Source: CAZGUX01 sp964529305
GTDB taxonomy: Bacteria; Acidobacteriota; Terriglobia; Bryobacterales; Bryobacteraceae
Reading direction: 5' to 3'
DNA length: 64,000 bases
NCBI GenBank assembly: GCA_964529305.1
Contig: CAZGUX010000009.1
Coordinates: 4,089-68,088 of the forward strand
Positions 17,170-24,898 of this stretch are shown here, piece after piece (position 1 is the first letter of the stretch; every line of letters begins with the position of its first letter). The translations under genes were made by a program, and so were the position numbers. Below the pieces are notes generated by a model that saw nothing but the letters and a program-made list of their open reading frames with translations, was not told where the DNA came from and did not search any database.

Positions 17170-17358
17170 ATGAAAGCCCTGATCCACGTTCACTCTCACC
17201 TCGGCCAATACCCGAACTCCGCCAGAATGAGCGCGGATGGCGCCACGTTGTGCCGGCTGTTCCGCGAAGCCGGAGTCACTCACGGCGTTACGTTCTCGAT
17301 CGAAGCCTGCTTCGGCGGCATGGATGCCGGCAGGCCCGGCGTGCCGGAGGCCGCGTGA
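17170..17358 (+). pseudogene. N-terminal remnant of an amidohydrolase-like gene
   Basis: A 62-codon frame starting MKALIHVHSHLG. The HxH in HVHSHLG and the LCRLFREAGVTHGV stretch match the first strand and helix of TIM-barrel amidohydrolases (amidohydrolase-2 type), but the other 200 or more residues are missing. The frame ends in TGA at 17356-17358, overlapping the GTG of the next gene. Either a deletion joined a broken amidohydrolase to the hydrolase gene, or the short frame now works as a coupling leader. A full-length homologue elsewhere in the genome would support the remnant idea. Confidence 0.45.
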
Positions 17359-18182
17359 GTTCCCTGGCGGCCCGCATCACCGTATGCCTGATCGTCGCTT
17401 CGGGCGCGAGCACGGCTGCCGACCCGAGGCTCCAGATTCTCAAAACTCCGGATGGCATTCGCTTCGGACTGATCGGCGCGAAACCTTCGTCCCCTGCCCC
17501 AACCGTCTTCTTCCTGGGCGGCGGCGTGGAGGAGAGCCTCTCGGAGCCCCAGTACATCGAAGCGCAGAATGAGTTCGGCTCCGGCGTCTTGCACGCGACC
17601 ATCGACCTGCCCGGTCACGGCGCGGAACGCCACGAGGGTCAACCGGCTTCGCTGCGCGGCTGGCGGTATCGCCTCGATCAGGGCGAAGACCTCGTGGCCG
17701 ACGTCGCGCGCCGTGCCACCGCGGTGCTCGATTACCTGGTCCGGGAGCGCTACACGGACCCGGCCAAGGTTGGGGTTTTCGGCACCTCCCGCGGAGGGTT
17801 CATGGCGTTTCACTTCGCGGCGTCGGAGCCTCGCGTCCGGCACATCGCGGCGTTCGCGCCCGTCACCGACCTGCTGGCGCTCGCCGAGTTCTTCGGCATG
17901 CCCAACGACCACCGGGCACGAGCGATCGCGGCCGCTACCTTGGCCGGCCGCCTCGCCGACCGCGGAATCTGGATCATCATCGGCAGCACCGATCATCGCG
18001 TCAGCACGGATCGCGCGATGGAGTTCACGAAGAGAGTGATCGAGGCCGCCGAAGCTCGCGGCCGGCGCCCGGGCATTGAACTGCACGTCGAGCCCAGCGA
18101 CGGCCACCGCGTCCCTGACGGCTGTTACAGCGAAGCCGCCAGGTGGCTGCGCAAGCAGTGGGAGAGATCAACCCGGAACTAG
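17355..18182 (+). CDS. Exported alpha/beta hydrolase of the prolyl-oligopeptidase/dienelactone-hydrolase type
   Basis: A 275-residue protein with a likely signal peptide (SSLAARITVCLIVASGAS at about residues 2-19). The alpha/beta hydrolase fold shows the oxyanion strand TVFFLGGG, the nucleophile Ser in GTSRGGFMAF, the acid in the GSTDHRVS region and the His in PSDGHRVPDG. The start is the GTG at 17355, with GGAGG about five bases upstream and a four-base overlap with the preceding short frame. The same frame is open upstream, but that part does not look like protein. The substrate is unknown; an ester or peptide seems likely. Confidence 0.75.
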   Translation: MSSLAARITVCLIVASGASTAADPRLQILKTPDGIRFGLIGAKPSSPAPTVFFLGGGVEESLSEPQYIEAQNEFGSGVLHATIDLPGHGAERHEGQPASLRGWRYRLDQGEDLVADVARRATAVLDYLVRERYTDPAKVGVFGTSRGGFMAFHFAASEPRVRHIAAFAPVTDLLALAEFFGMPNDHRARAIAAATLAGRLADRGIWIIIGSTDHRVSTDRAMEFTKRVIEAAEARGRRPGIELHVEPSDGHRVPDGCYSEAARWLRKQWERSTRN

Positions 18183-18275
18183 GTGCGGCTGTCGTTCCCG
18201 CTCGCCAAACAATTGAGAGTCCGGGGGAACACCGGCCGCAGGCAGCATCAGCGCTGGCGCCTGGCCGCCATGACT

Positions 18276-18569
18276 TCACAGCCCTACCGCTTCGGCGAGG
18301 ACCCGATCGCGGATGCATGGATGAATGGAACGGCTTTCCACCACATCGATCTCGGTCCCTAACAGATCCCTGAGATCACCCAGAAAACCCGCAAGGTCGA
18401 AAAGCGTTCGCCCGGACTCCAGGTCCACCAGGAAATCCACGTCGCTATCCGGGCGGCTCTCACCGGTTGCCACCGACCCGAACACACGGACGTTGAAGCA
18501 GCCGCGCACACCGGCCAGGCGCAGAATCTCGCTTCTCTTCTCGTGCCGCAATGCGTCGAGCGTTACCAT
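18276..18569 (-). CDS. MNT-type minimal nucleotidyltransferase, apparently without its HEPN partner
   Basis: A 97-residue protein starting MVTLDALRHEKRS. VRVFGSVATGESRPDSDVDFLVD is spread around residue 30 and contains the GS...DxD active-site pattern of the MNT nucleotidyltransferase fold. Such proteins are antitoxins that AMPylate HEPN toxins, and the HEPN gene normally follows at once. Here the downstream strand shows only a frame of seven codons starting ATG GCG GCC, then a stop, before the convergent hydrolase gene. So the partner is deleted or elsewhere. A start 42 bases further upstream (18611) is possible. Confidence 0.75.
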   Translation of the reverse strand: MVTLDALRHEKRSEILRLAGVRGCFNVRVFGSVATGESRPDSDVDFLVDLESGRTLFDLAGFLGDLRDLLGTEIDVVESRSIHPCIRDRVLAEAVGL

Positions 18570-18619
18570 TGCCTTACTCTCATTGTCCTTCAAAGGCCGG
18601 CTTAACTCCAAAGCGAAAT

Positions 18620-18649
18620 TTGACTCTCCCCCCTCCCGTCCGATATTCT
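18620..18649 (+). promoter_or_regulatory. Sigma-70-like promoter of the lysine operon
   Basis: TTGACT at 18620-18625 and TATTCT at 18644-18649 are separated by 18 bases. The predicted transcription start, about seven bases further on, falls at the first paired base of the lysine riboswitch. That agreement makes the call more credible than the hexamers alone. The divergent MNT gene starts at 18569, so this 50-base stretch serves both directions. Confidence 0.6.
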
Positions 18650-18654
18650 GAAAA

Positions 18655-18847
18655 TTCTGATAGAGGCGCGGTGGCGATGAGTATGCCGGCGGGTGGTTCC
18701 GAGCCGTTTCGGACAGCCGGGTGAAAGGCGCCAGGGAGATTGACCGCCGAAATCGTGGCCGGAAGCGGATCCGGTGCGGTTGGGGGGCCTGGTGAACAGC
18801 CGGTCCACTGTCATCTGTGGGAAGCCATGGGTGGAGCGCTATCAGGA
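18655..18847 (+). promoter_or_regulatory. Lysine (L-box) riboswitch aptamer
   Basis: The closing stem P1 pairs TTCTGATAG (18655-18663) with CTATCAGGA (18839-18847), nine pairs with one G-T wobble. Inside are the L-box landmarks in order: AGAGGCGCG (18662-18670), the AGTA turn at 18680-18683, AGGGAG followed by the highly conserved CCGCCGAA around 18745, ACTGTCA near 18807 and the GGAGCGCTATC end. This order and these sequences match the family known from Bacillus and E. coli lysC leaders. It binds lysine and shuts off the genes downstream. All six of those genes belong to the lysine/diaminopimelate pathway, which supports the call. Confidence 0.9.
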
Positions 18848-18870
18848 ACGGCCATCTTCGCCTCCCGCGC

Positions 18871-18912
18871 GGATCCTTCCTGCGGTTTCTCCATCCAGAC
18901 TGATACGGGTCC
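18871..18912 (+). promoter_or_regulatory. Possible translational switch between riboswitch and first gene
   Basis: GGATCC (18871-18876) can pair with GGGTCC (18907-18912), hiding the only ribosome-site-like bases before the ATG at 18914. CTGATA (18900-18905) copies the 5' strand of P1 and could pair with TATCAG (18840-18845) when P1 is open. So without lysine the CTGATA:TATCAG pairing would block the sequestering hairpin, and with lysine P1 would free the hairpin to form. This is inference from base pairing. No T-run follows, so termination control is not supported. Confidence 0.4.
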
Positions 18913-18913
18913 T

Positions 18914-19945
18914 ATGAATCTGTTCGAACTGACGCGAGCGTTGGTCGACATCGAGTCGATCACCAACAATGAAGAACGGGTGGGCGAGTTTCTCTTCGAC
19001 TACCTGGGTCAACTGGCGGCCAAATCCCACGGATCCATCGAGCGCATGGAGGTGGAACCGCGAAGGTTCAACGTCCTGGCGGTGTTTGGGGAAACACCGG
19101 CCGTGACGCTGTCGACCCATATGGACACGGTGCCGCCCTTCTTCCCGTCGCGGGAAGACGATGAGTTCATCTGGGGCCGCGCGGCCTGCGACACCAAGGG
19201 CATCATCGCGTCGATGATCAAGGCCGCCGAATCCCTGCTGGAATCGGGCGAGAACGGCGGCCTGGGCTTGCTGTTCGTAGTGGGAGAAGAGCGCAACAGC
19301 GCCGGAGCGTACGTCGCGTCCAAGCATCCGCGCGGCTCGCGCTTCCTGATCAACGGTGAGCCGACCGAGAACAAACTGGCGCTGGGTTCGAAAGGGGCGC
19401 TCCGCTATGAGGTGATCGCGCGCGGCCGGATGGCGCACTCGGCGTACCCGCACCTCGGGGACTCGGCCATCCACAAGCTGTTGGACGCGCTGGACCGCAT
19501 CCGCCGGATCGAGTTGCCGGTGGACGAGGTTCTGGGGCCGAGCACCATGAACATCGGCACGCTGAGCGGAGGCCGGGCGCCCAACGTCATCCCGGACGAG
19601 GCCAAAGCGGAAATCTTCATCCGCCTGGTCTGCGACTCGGCTTCCACCCGCGCGGCAATGGAGCAGGCCGCCGCCGGCCTCGCCGAAGCCAATGTCGTTC
19701 TGGAAATCCCGGCCCTGCGATTGGGCTCGCTGCCGGGCTACGAGACCGACGTCATGGCCTACACCACCGATATTCCCGCCTTTGGGACCTCGTGGGGACG
19801 GCCTTTTTTGATTGGGCCCGGCACTATCCACGTGGCGCACACGCTCGAAGAACGGGTACCCAAGCGGCAACTGCTGGAGGCCGTTGAAATCTACAAGAGC
19901 ATGGTACGGAGTTTATGGAATCAAGAATCGAATGCGGCATCCTAG
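18914..19945 (+). CDS. dapE: M20-family deacylase, probably succinyl-diaminopimelate desuccinylase
   Basis: A 343-residue zinc peptidase-fold enzyme of the M20 family. The metal ligands are visible in STHMDTVPP (His69, Asp71) and RAACDTKG. The catalytic acid pair is in VVGEERNSAG, and the dimerisation-domain His in RMAHSAYPHLG. The enzyme class includes ArgE, DapE and carboxypeptidase G2. DapE is preferred because this is the first gene of a riboswitch-controlled operon that also encodes DapD, whose succinyl group DapE would remove. The frame is open upstream, but the ATG at 18914 follows the riboswitch. Its stop lies inside asd by 31 bases. Confidence 0.72.
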   Translation: MNLFELTRALVDIESITNNEERVGEFLFDYLGQLAAKSHGSIERMEVEPRRFNVLAVFGETPAVTLSTHMDTVPPFFPSREDDEFIWGRAACDTKGIIASMIKAAESLLESGENGGLGLLFVVGEERNSAGAYVASKHPRGSRFLINGEPTENKLALGSKGALRYEVIARGRMAHSAYPHLGDSAIHKLLDALDRIRRIELPVDEVLGPSTMNIGTLSGGRAPNVIPDEAKAEIFIRLVCDSASTRAAMEQAAAGLAEANVVLEIPALRLGSLPGYETDVMAYTTDIPAFGTSWGRPFLIGPGTIHVAHTLEERVPKRQLLEAVEIYKSMVRSLWNQESNAAS

Positions 19946-20964
19946 GCGCCACCGGCATGGTGGGCCAACACTTCATCAAGTTCCTGGAAGGCCACCCCGA
20001 GTTCAAGGTCACGTGGCTGGGAGCAAGCGATCGGTCCGTTGGGAAGAAGTACCGCGATGCCGCGAAATGGCATTTGGGCGGAGGGACTCCGGCCTACGCC
20101 GCCGAACAAGTAGTCAATGAATGCAAGCCCGGAAACGCCCCACGGCTGCTGTATTCGGCGATGGATTCCTCCGTCGCCACCGAAATCGAACAGGCCTTCG
20201 CGCAGGCAGGCCACGTCGTCGTGTCCAACTCGCGCAATCACCGCATGGATCGGGACGTACCCTTGCTGGTTCCCGAAATCAATGCCGACCATTTGAAACT
20301 GATGCCGGTGCAGCAGCGGCACCGCGGCTGGAGGGGGCAGATTGTCACCAACCCCAACTGTTCCACCATCGTCCTGACCATGGGCTTGGCCGCGATGAAG
20401 CCGTTCGGCATCCGCAAAGTCATCGTTACCACGCTGCAGGCGATCTCCGGAGCAGGTTATCCGGGCGTGCCGTCGATGGATATCAACGCCAACGTCATTC
20501 CGTTCATCGGCGCCGAAGAAGGCAAGATGGAGTCAGAGACGCAGAAGATCATGGGCGACTTCGCGGGCGACCACATTGAACCGTTGCGGGCCAAGGTGAG
20601 CGCGCACTGCAATCGAGTTCCGGTGGTGGACGGACACCTGGTGACCGTGTCGGTGGAGTTTGAAAGCAAGCCTACCGAGGCGGATCTGATGGCCGCGATC
20701 GACGGATTCACGGGAGTGCCGCAGCAGCGTAAGCTGCCGAGCGCGCCGGAACGGCCCGTGATCTACATGCACGATCAGGACCGGCCCCAACCGCGAAAGG
20801 ACGCCGAGAAGGAGCGGGGCATGGCTGCCTTCGTGGGCAGGCTTCGGCCCTGCCCGGTGCTCGACTGGAAGTTCATCGCGCTGGGCCACAACACCATCCG
20901 CGGCGCGGCCGGAGCGGCGGTACTCAACGGCGAACTGATGGTTTCGGAAGGATTGCTGGACTGA
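19915..20964 (+). CDS. asd: Aspartate-semialdehyde dehydrogenase, archaeal/fungal type
   Basis: A 349-residue enzyme that reduces aspartyl phosphate to aspartate semialdehyde, the second step of lysine, threonine and methionine synthesis. The NADP-binding GILGATGMVGQ is near residue 10. The nucleophile Cys is in NPNCSTIV (around residue 146) and the active-site His in SAHCNRVPV. Length and sequence resemble the archaeal/fungal type rather than the E. coli Asd type. It overlaps the 3' end of the dapE-like gene by 31 bases and shares one base with lysC (TGATG), so translation is probably coupled. Confidence 0.9.
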   Translation: MESRIECGILGATGMVGQHFIKFLEGHPEFKVTWLGASDRSVGKKYRDAAKWHLGGGTPAYAAEQVVNECKPGNAPRLLYSAMDSSVATEIEQAFAQAGHVVVSNSRNHRMDRDVPLLVPEINADHLKLMPVQQRHRGWRGQIVTNPNCSTIVLTMGLAAMKPFGIRKVIVTTLQAISGAGYPGVPSMDINANVIPFIGAEEGKMESETQKIMGDFAGDHIEPLRAKVSAHCNRVPVVDGHLVTVSVEFESKPTEADLMAAIDGFTGVPQQRKLPSAPERPVIYMHDQDRPQPRKDAEKERGMAAFVGRLRPCPVLDWKFIALGHNTIRGAAGAAVLNGELMVSEGLLD

Positions 20965-22334
20965 TGATTGTGATGAAATTCGGCGGCACGTCGGTCGAAT
21001 CGGCGTCCGCCATCGAACGGGTCGCGTCGATCGTCAAGGCGCGGCTGGATCGAAAACCGGTGGTCGTGGTTTCCGCCATGGGAAAGACGACCAACAAGCT
21101 ACTGGCGATGGCCTCCGCCGCCGTCGCCGGCCGCCGGAGCGAGGCGCTCGAGCAACTCACGGATCTGCGGGCGTTTCACGTCAGAGAAGCCGAGGCGTGT
21201 CTACTGGACGAGGACCGCACGGCCGTTCTGGCGGCGCTCGACGATCACTTTCAGGAGATCGGCGAGCTGCTCAACGGGTTGGCCGTGCTGGGCGAGTTCA
21301 CGCCGCGATCAGTCGACGCCATCTCGAGCTACGGCGAGCGCATCTCGAGTTTCCTGGTCGCGCACGCGTTCCGGAAGTTCGGGCTGCCCGGGACTTACGT
21401 CGACGCGCGCAAGGTCATCGTGACCGACCGGCGTCACTCCCAGGCCCAACCACTGTTCGAGATCACCTACGCCAGGCTGGCGGAGACCATTCCGCCTCTG
21501 GCCGCCGATCGTGTCGTGGTCATGGGCGGATTCATCGGCTCGACCGAGGACGGTGTCACGTCGACGCTCGGACGCGGCGGTTCGGATTTCACCGCATCCA
21601 TCGTGGGGGCGGGAATCGGCGCCGAAGAGATCCAGATCTGGACCGACGTCGACGGCATGCTCACCGCGGATCCCACCGTGTTTCCCGGAGGCTACCGCGT
21701 CAAGACGATTTCGTTCGAGGAAGCGGCGGAACTGGCTTACTTCGGCGCGAAGGTACTGCACCCGTCAACGGTCGTACCGGCCATCGACCGCAGGATTCCG
21801 GTTTTGATTCTGAACTCCCGCCGTCCGGAGGCGCCGGGCACCCGCATCGTCGCGGAGTCGGTGCCCTGCCGCAACGTGGTCAAGTCCATTTCGTGCAAGC
21901 GGCGGGTCACCGTGGTGAACATCACGTCCACCCGCATGCTGATGGCCTACGGCTTCCTCAAGCGGATCTTCGAAGTGTTCGAGAGGCACGAAACTTCTGT
22001 CGACATGCTGGCCACGTCGGAAGTCAGCGTTTCGCTGACCATCGAAAACACCACGCGCCTCGACCGCATCCGGGAAGAATTGAAGGAGTTCGCGGAGGTG
22101 TCGGTGGAATCGGGTCAGGCCATCGTGTGCGTGGTGGGAGAGAATATCCGGTACACCCCCGGTGTGGCGGCGCGGGTCTTCACCGCGCTGAACGGGATCA
22201 ACATCCGGATGATCTCGCAGGGGGCGTCGCGGCTGAATGTCGGCCTCGTGGTCGCGGAGTCCGATCTGCCCGCGGCGGTCGCTGCGCTGCACCAGGAACT
22301 GTTTGAATCGCCGGACCCGGAGGTGTTTGAATGA
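20964..22334 (+). CDS. lysC: Aspartate kinase with C-terminal ACT domains
   Basis: A 456-residue monofunctional aspartokinase, which makes aspartyl phosphate as the first committed step. The N-terminal kinase domain begins with IVMKFGGTSVES and contains the ATP-site motif TLGRGGSDFTA (about residue 195) and TADPTVFPGG. Two ACT domains follow from about residue 320 (VTVVNITSTRML and VCVVGENIRYTPG); these normally carry allosteric inhibition by lysine or threonine. Combined with the riboswitch, this gives two layers of feedback. It overlaps asd by one base and dapB by four. Confidence 0.93.
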   Translation: MIVMKFGGTSVESASAIERVASIVKARLDRKPVVVVSAMGKTTNKLLAMASAAVAGRRSEALEQLTDLRAFHVREAEACLLDEDRTAVLAALDDHFQEIGELLNGLAVLGEFTPRSVDAISSYGERISSFLVAHAFRKFGLPGTYVDARKVIVTDRRHSQAQPLFEITYARLAETIPPLAADRVVVMGGFIGSTEDGVTSTLGRGGSDFTASIVGAGIGAEEIQIWTDVDGMLTADPTVFPGGYRVKTISFEEAAELAYFGAKVLHPSTVVPAIDRRIPVLILNSRRPEAPGTRIVAESVPCRNVVKSISCKRRVTVVNITSTRMLMAYGFLKRIFEVFERHETSVDMLATSEVSVSLTIENTTRLDRIREELKEFAEVSVESGQAIVCVVGENIRYTPGVAARVFTALNGINIRMISQGASRLNVGLVVAESDLPAAVAALHQELFESPDPEVFE

Positions 22335-23020
22335 AGTTGGCGCTGGTCGGCTACGGCAAGATGGGCAAGATGATCGAAGGGCTGGCTCCCGCCTACGGGG
22401 GCGAGGTCGCGCTTCGGCTCGACGAGTTCAATAATGCCTCCTTCGAAGGCATCACCCGGGAGAACTTTGCCGGCATCGACGTGGCCATCGACTTCTCCAT
22501 CCCGGAAGCGGCCGTGGAGAATATCGAGCGCATCTCGGCGTTGGGCGTCAACCTGGTGGTGGGAACCACCGGATGGTTGGGCCAGATCGAGCGTGTGAAG
22601 CAGGTGGTGGACCGAAGCGGGGTAGGCCTGGTGTGGAGCCCCAACTACTCGATCGGCGTCAACGTGTTCTTCCGGCTGGCGGCAGAGGCGGCCCGGCTGA
22701 TGGAGGCGTATGATTCATACGAGGCGTGGGCGTACGAGATTCACCACTCCGCGAAAAAGGACGCGCCGTCGGGTACACTGTTGAAACTCGTCGAGGAGAT
22801 GAAACAGGCCGGATACCGGCGCCGGATCGATGTGAGTTCCAACCGCGCCGGGGCTCACCCCGGCACGCACGAGATCGGCTTTGATTCGGCCGCCGACACG
22901 ATCACGTTGAAGCACGCGGCGCGCAGCCGCGAAGGGTTCGCCCGGGGCGCGCTGCACGCGGCGCGCTGGGTGGCCGGCAAGCAAGGGTTTTTCGAGTTTT
23001 CCGAAGTGCTGTTCGGTTGA
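22331..23020 (+). CDS. dapB: 4-hydroxy-tetrahydrodipicolinate reductase
   Basis: A 229-residue reductase of the diaminopimelate branch, NAD(P)H-dependent. The nucleotide-binding GYGKMGKMI is at residues 7-15, and the substrate loop EIHHSAKKDAPSGTLLKL contains the catalytic His and Lys. It is shorter than the E. coli enzyme (273 residues), in line with the compact subgroup seen in several phyla. It starts inside the lysC stop as ATGA and is followed ten bases later by dapA. Confidence 0.9.
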   Translation: MKLALVGYGKMGKMIEGLAPAYGGEVALRLDEFNNASFEGITRENFAGIDVAIDFSIPEAAVENIERISALGVNLVVGTTGWLGQIERVKQVVDRSGVGLVWSPNYSIGVNVFFRLAAEAARLMEAYDSYEAWAYEIHHSAKKDAPSGTLLKLVEEMKQAGYRRRIDVSSNRAGAHPGTHEIGFDSAADTITLKHAARSREGFARGALHAARWVAGKQGFFEFSEVLFG

Positions 23021-23030
23021 GGAGGAAACG

Positions 23031-23933
23031 ATGTTTACTGGATGCGGTACGGCGATGGTGACCCCGCTTTCGCGGGATCGTTCCCTGGATGAAGCAACGC
23101 TGCGGCGCCTCGTCCGGCGGCAGATCGAGGCGGGAATCAATTTTCTGGTTCCCTGCGGAACCACCGGCGAAAGCCCCACCCTGACCCGCGCCGAGCACCT
23201 GCGCGTGGCCGAGATCACCGTCGAAGAGACGCGGGGGAAGGTTCCGGTGCTGGCGGGCGCGGGGGGATACAACACGGCTGAAGTGATCGAGTTGGTGGGC
23301 GAACTGGCCGACCGCGGCGTGGACGGCATCCTGTCCGTGACGCCGTATTACAACAAGCCGACCCAGGACGGACTGCTCCAGCACTACGAGGCGATTGCGG
23401 CGAGCACGTCACTGCCCATCATCGTCTACAGCGTGCAGGGGCGGACCGGCGTCAACGTGGAGCCGTCGACGCTGGCTCAGCTTGCCGAGATCGACAACAT
23501 CGCCGGCGTCAAGGAGGCGTCGGGCAGCATCCAGCAGATTGCCAATGTCCTGCAGAAAGTGCCTGATGACTTCCTGGTGCTGTCAGGTGACGATGCGATC
23601 ACGCTGCCGCTGATGGCCCTCGGCGGCAAAGGGATCATCTCGGTGGCCTCCAACGAGATTCCCGCCGAGATGACGGCGCTGGCTCAGGCCTGCCTGGACG
23701 GCGACTTTGCCCGGGCGCGCGGGATTCATCGGCGCTATCACGCCCTGATGGAGATCAACTTCGTCGAGTCCAACCCGATCCCGGTGAAGGCCGCCATGGG
23801 GTTGATGGGGTTGCTCGAACCGGTCTACCGGCTGCCGATGACCCCGCCGAAACCGGAGAATCTGCAAAAGATCATCGGCGTCCTGGAACGGGTGGACCTG
23901 ATGCACGCGCGTCACGCGCCGATGACCCATTGA
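23031..23933 (+). CDS. dapA: 4-hydroxy-tetrahydrodipicolinate synthase
   Basis: A 300-residue class I aldolase that condenses pyruvate with aspartate semialdehyde. Key residues are visible: the Schiff-base Lys in GVKEASGS (about residue 162), the Tyr in TPYYNKPTQ (about 134) and the GTTGESPTL loop. GAGGAAACG precedes the start by a few bases. It follows dapB by ten bases and precedes dapD by 67. All neighbours belong to the same pathway. Confidence 0.94.
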   Translation: MFTGCGTAMVTPLSRDRSLDEATLRRLVRRQIEAGINFLVPCGTTGESPTLTRAEHLRVAEITVEETRGKVPVLAGAGGYNTAEVIELVGELADRGVDGILSVTPYYNKPTQDGLLQHYEAIAASTSLPIIVYSVQGRTGVNVEPSTLAQLAEIDNIAGVKEASGSIQQIANVLQKVPDDFLVLSGDDAITLPLMALGGKGIISVASNEIPAEMTALAQACLDGDFARARGIHRRYHALMEINFVESNPIPVKAAMGLMGLLEPVYRLPMTPPKPENLQKIIGVLERVDLMHARHAPMTH

Positions 23934-24000
23934 GGGCGAACTGAGATGCCCGCCTCGGGCCGTTACAGGGCCGCTGGTGTGAGACGGAGGAATCACCTTC

Positions 24001-24840
24001 TTGCTGCAACCCGAAATCGAAGCACTCTTTGACAACCCGCCCTCGGCCTACGGGCCCGAGCACTTTCAGTTGTTCCAATCGTTCAAAGAGGCGCTGAACG
24101 AAGGCCGCATCCGCGCCGCGGAGCCGGATCCGTCGAGCGCGAGCGGTTGGCGCGTGAACGGCTGGGTGAAGAAAGGCATCCTGGCGGGATTCCGGATGGG
24201 CCAAGTCGTGGACATGTCCGCGGATTCGACCCGCCAGCCGTGGTTCGACAAGGCGACCTACCCGGTCCGGCAGATGACGGCGCAGAGCGGCGTCCGGATC
24301 GTGCCGGGCGGGTCCAGCATCCGCGACGGCTGCTTCATCGGCCGCGGAGTTACCTGCATGCCGCCCATGTACATCAACGCCGGGGCCTATGTCGACAGCG
24401 GAACGATGGTCGATTCGCACGCCTTGATTGGCAGTTGTGCCCAGATCGGGAAGAACTGCCACGTTTCGGCGGCCTCGCAGATCGGAGGGGTGCTGGAACC
24501 GGTGGGCGCCCTGCCCGTCATCATCGAGGACGACGTCCTGGTGGGTGGCAACAGCGGCGTTTACGAGGGCACGGTAGTCAAGCGCCGCGCGGTCCTGGGA
24601 ACCGGCACGATTCTGAATCGCTCCACTCCGGTGTACGATCTGGTCCGTGAAACCGTCCATCGGGCCAGCGACGAGGGACCGCTGGTGATTCCCGAGGAGG
24701 CCGTGGTCGTGGCCGGCTCCCGGGCGGTGTCGTCCGGTAAGGGCAAAGAGTGGGGAATCTCTCTCTATACGCCGGTGATTGTCAAGTACCGGGATTCCAG
24801 GACGGATGCCCGGATTCAGCTCGAAGATCTGCTACGCTGA
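24001..24840 (+). CDS. dapD: Tetrahydrodipicolinate N-succinyltransferase
   Basis: A 279-residue trimeric left-handed beta-helix enzyme that succinylates tetrahydrodipicolinate. Hexapeptide repeats run from about residue 100, with diagnostic stretches INAGAYVDSGTMVDS, GSCAQIGKN and IGGVLEPVGA, matching E. coli DapD. The N-terminal GWVKKGIL and WFDKATYP motifs also fit. The start is a TTG at 24001, with GGAGG ten bases upstream; no ATG is in a suitable place. Its presence fixes the succinylase route and supports the M20 gene as dapE. The aminotransferase, epimerase and decarboxylase of the route are not in the window. Confidence 0.9.
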   Translation: MLQPEIEALFDNPPSAYGPEHFQLFQSFKEALNEGRIRAAEPDPSSASGWRVNGWVKKGILAGFRMGQVVDMSADSTRQPWFDKATYPVRQMTAQSGVRIVPGGSSIRDGCFIGRGVTCMPPMYINAGAYVDSGTMVDSHALIGSCAQIGKNCHVSAASQIGGVLEPVGALPVIIEDDVLVGGNSGVYEGTVVKRRAVLGTGTILNRSTPVYDLVRETVHRASDEGPLVIPEEAVVVAGSRAVSSGKGKEWGISLYTPVIVKYRDSRTDARIQLEDLLR

Positions 24841-24848
24841 GGTAACCA

Positions 24849-24863
24849 GGCGGCTTGGCCGCC
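24849..24863. other. Short hairpin after the lysine operon
   Basis: GGCGGC at 24849-24854 and GCCGCC at 24858-24863 make a six-pair, three-base-loop stem nine bases after the dapD stop. There is no T-run. It may mark the operon's end with factor-dependent termination. Further on, ATAGGG (24876-24881) and CCCTAT (24895-24900) are inverted copies, the second overlapping the start codon of the HlyD-like gene. Confidence 0.3.
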
Positions 24864-24898
24864 ACGCCTATGCGTATAGGGTGTAGTACGCTATCCCT

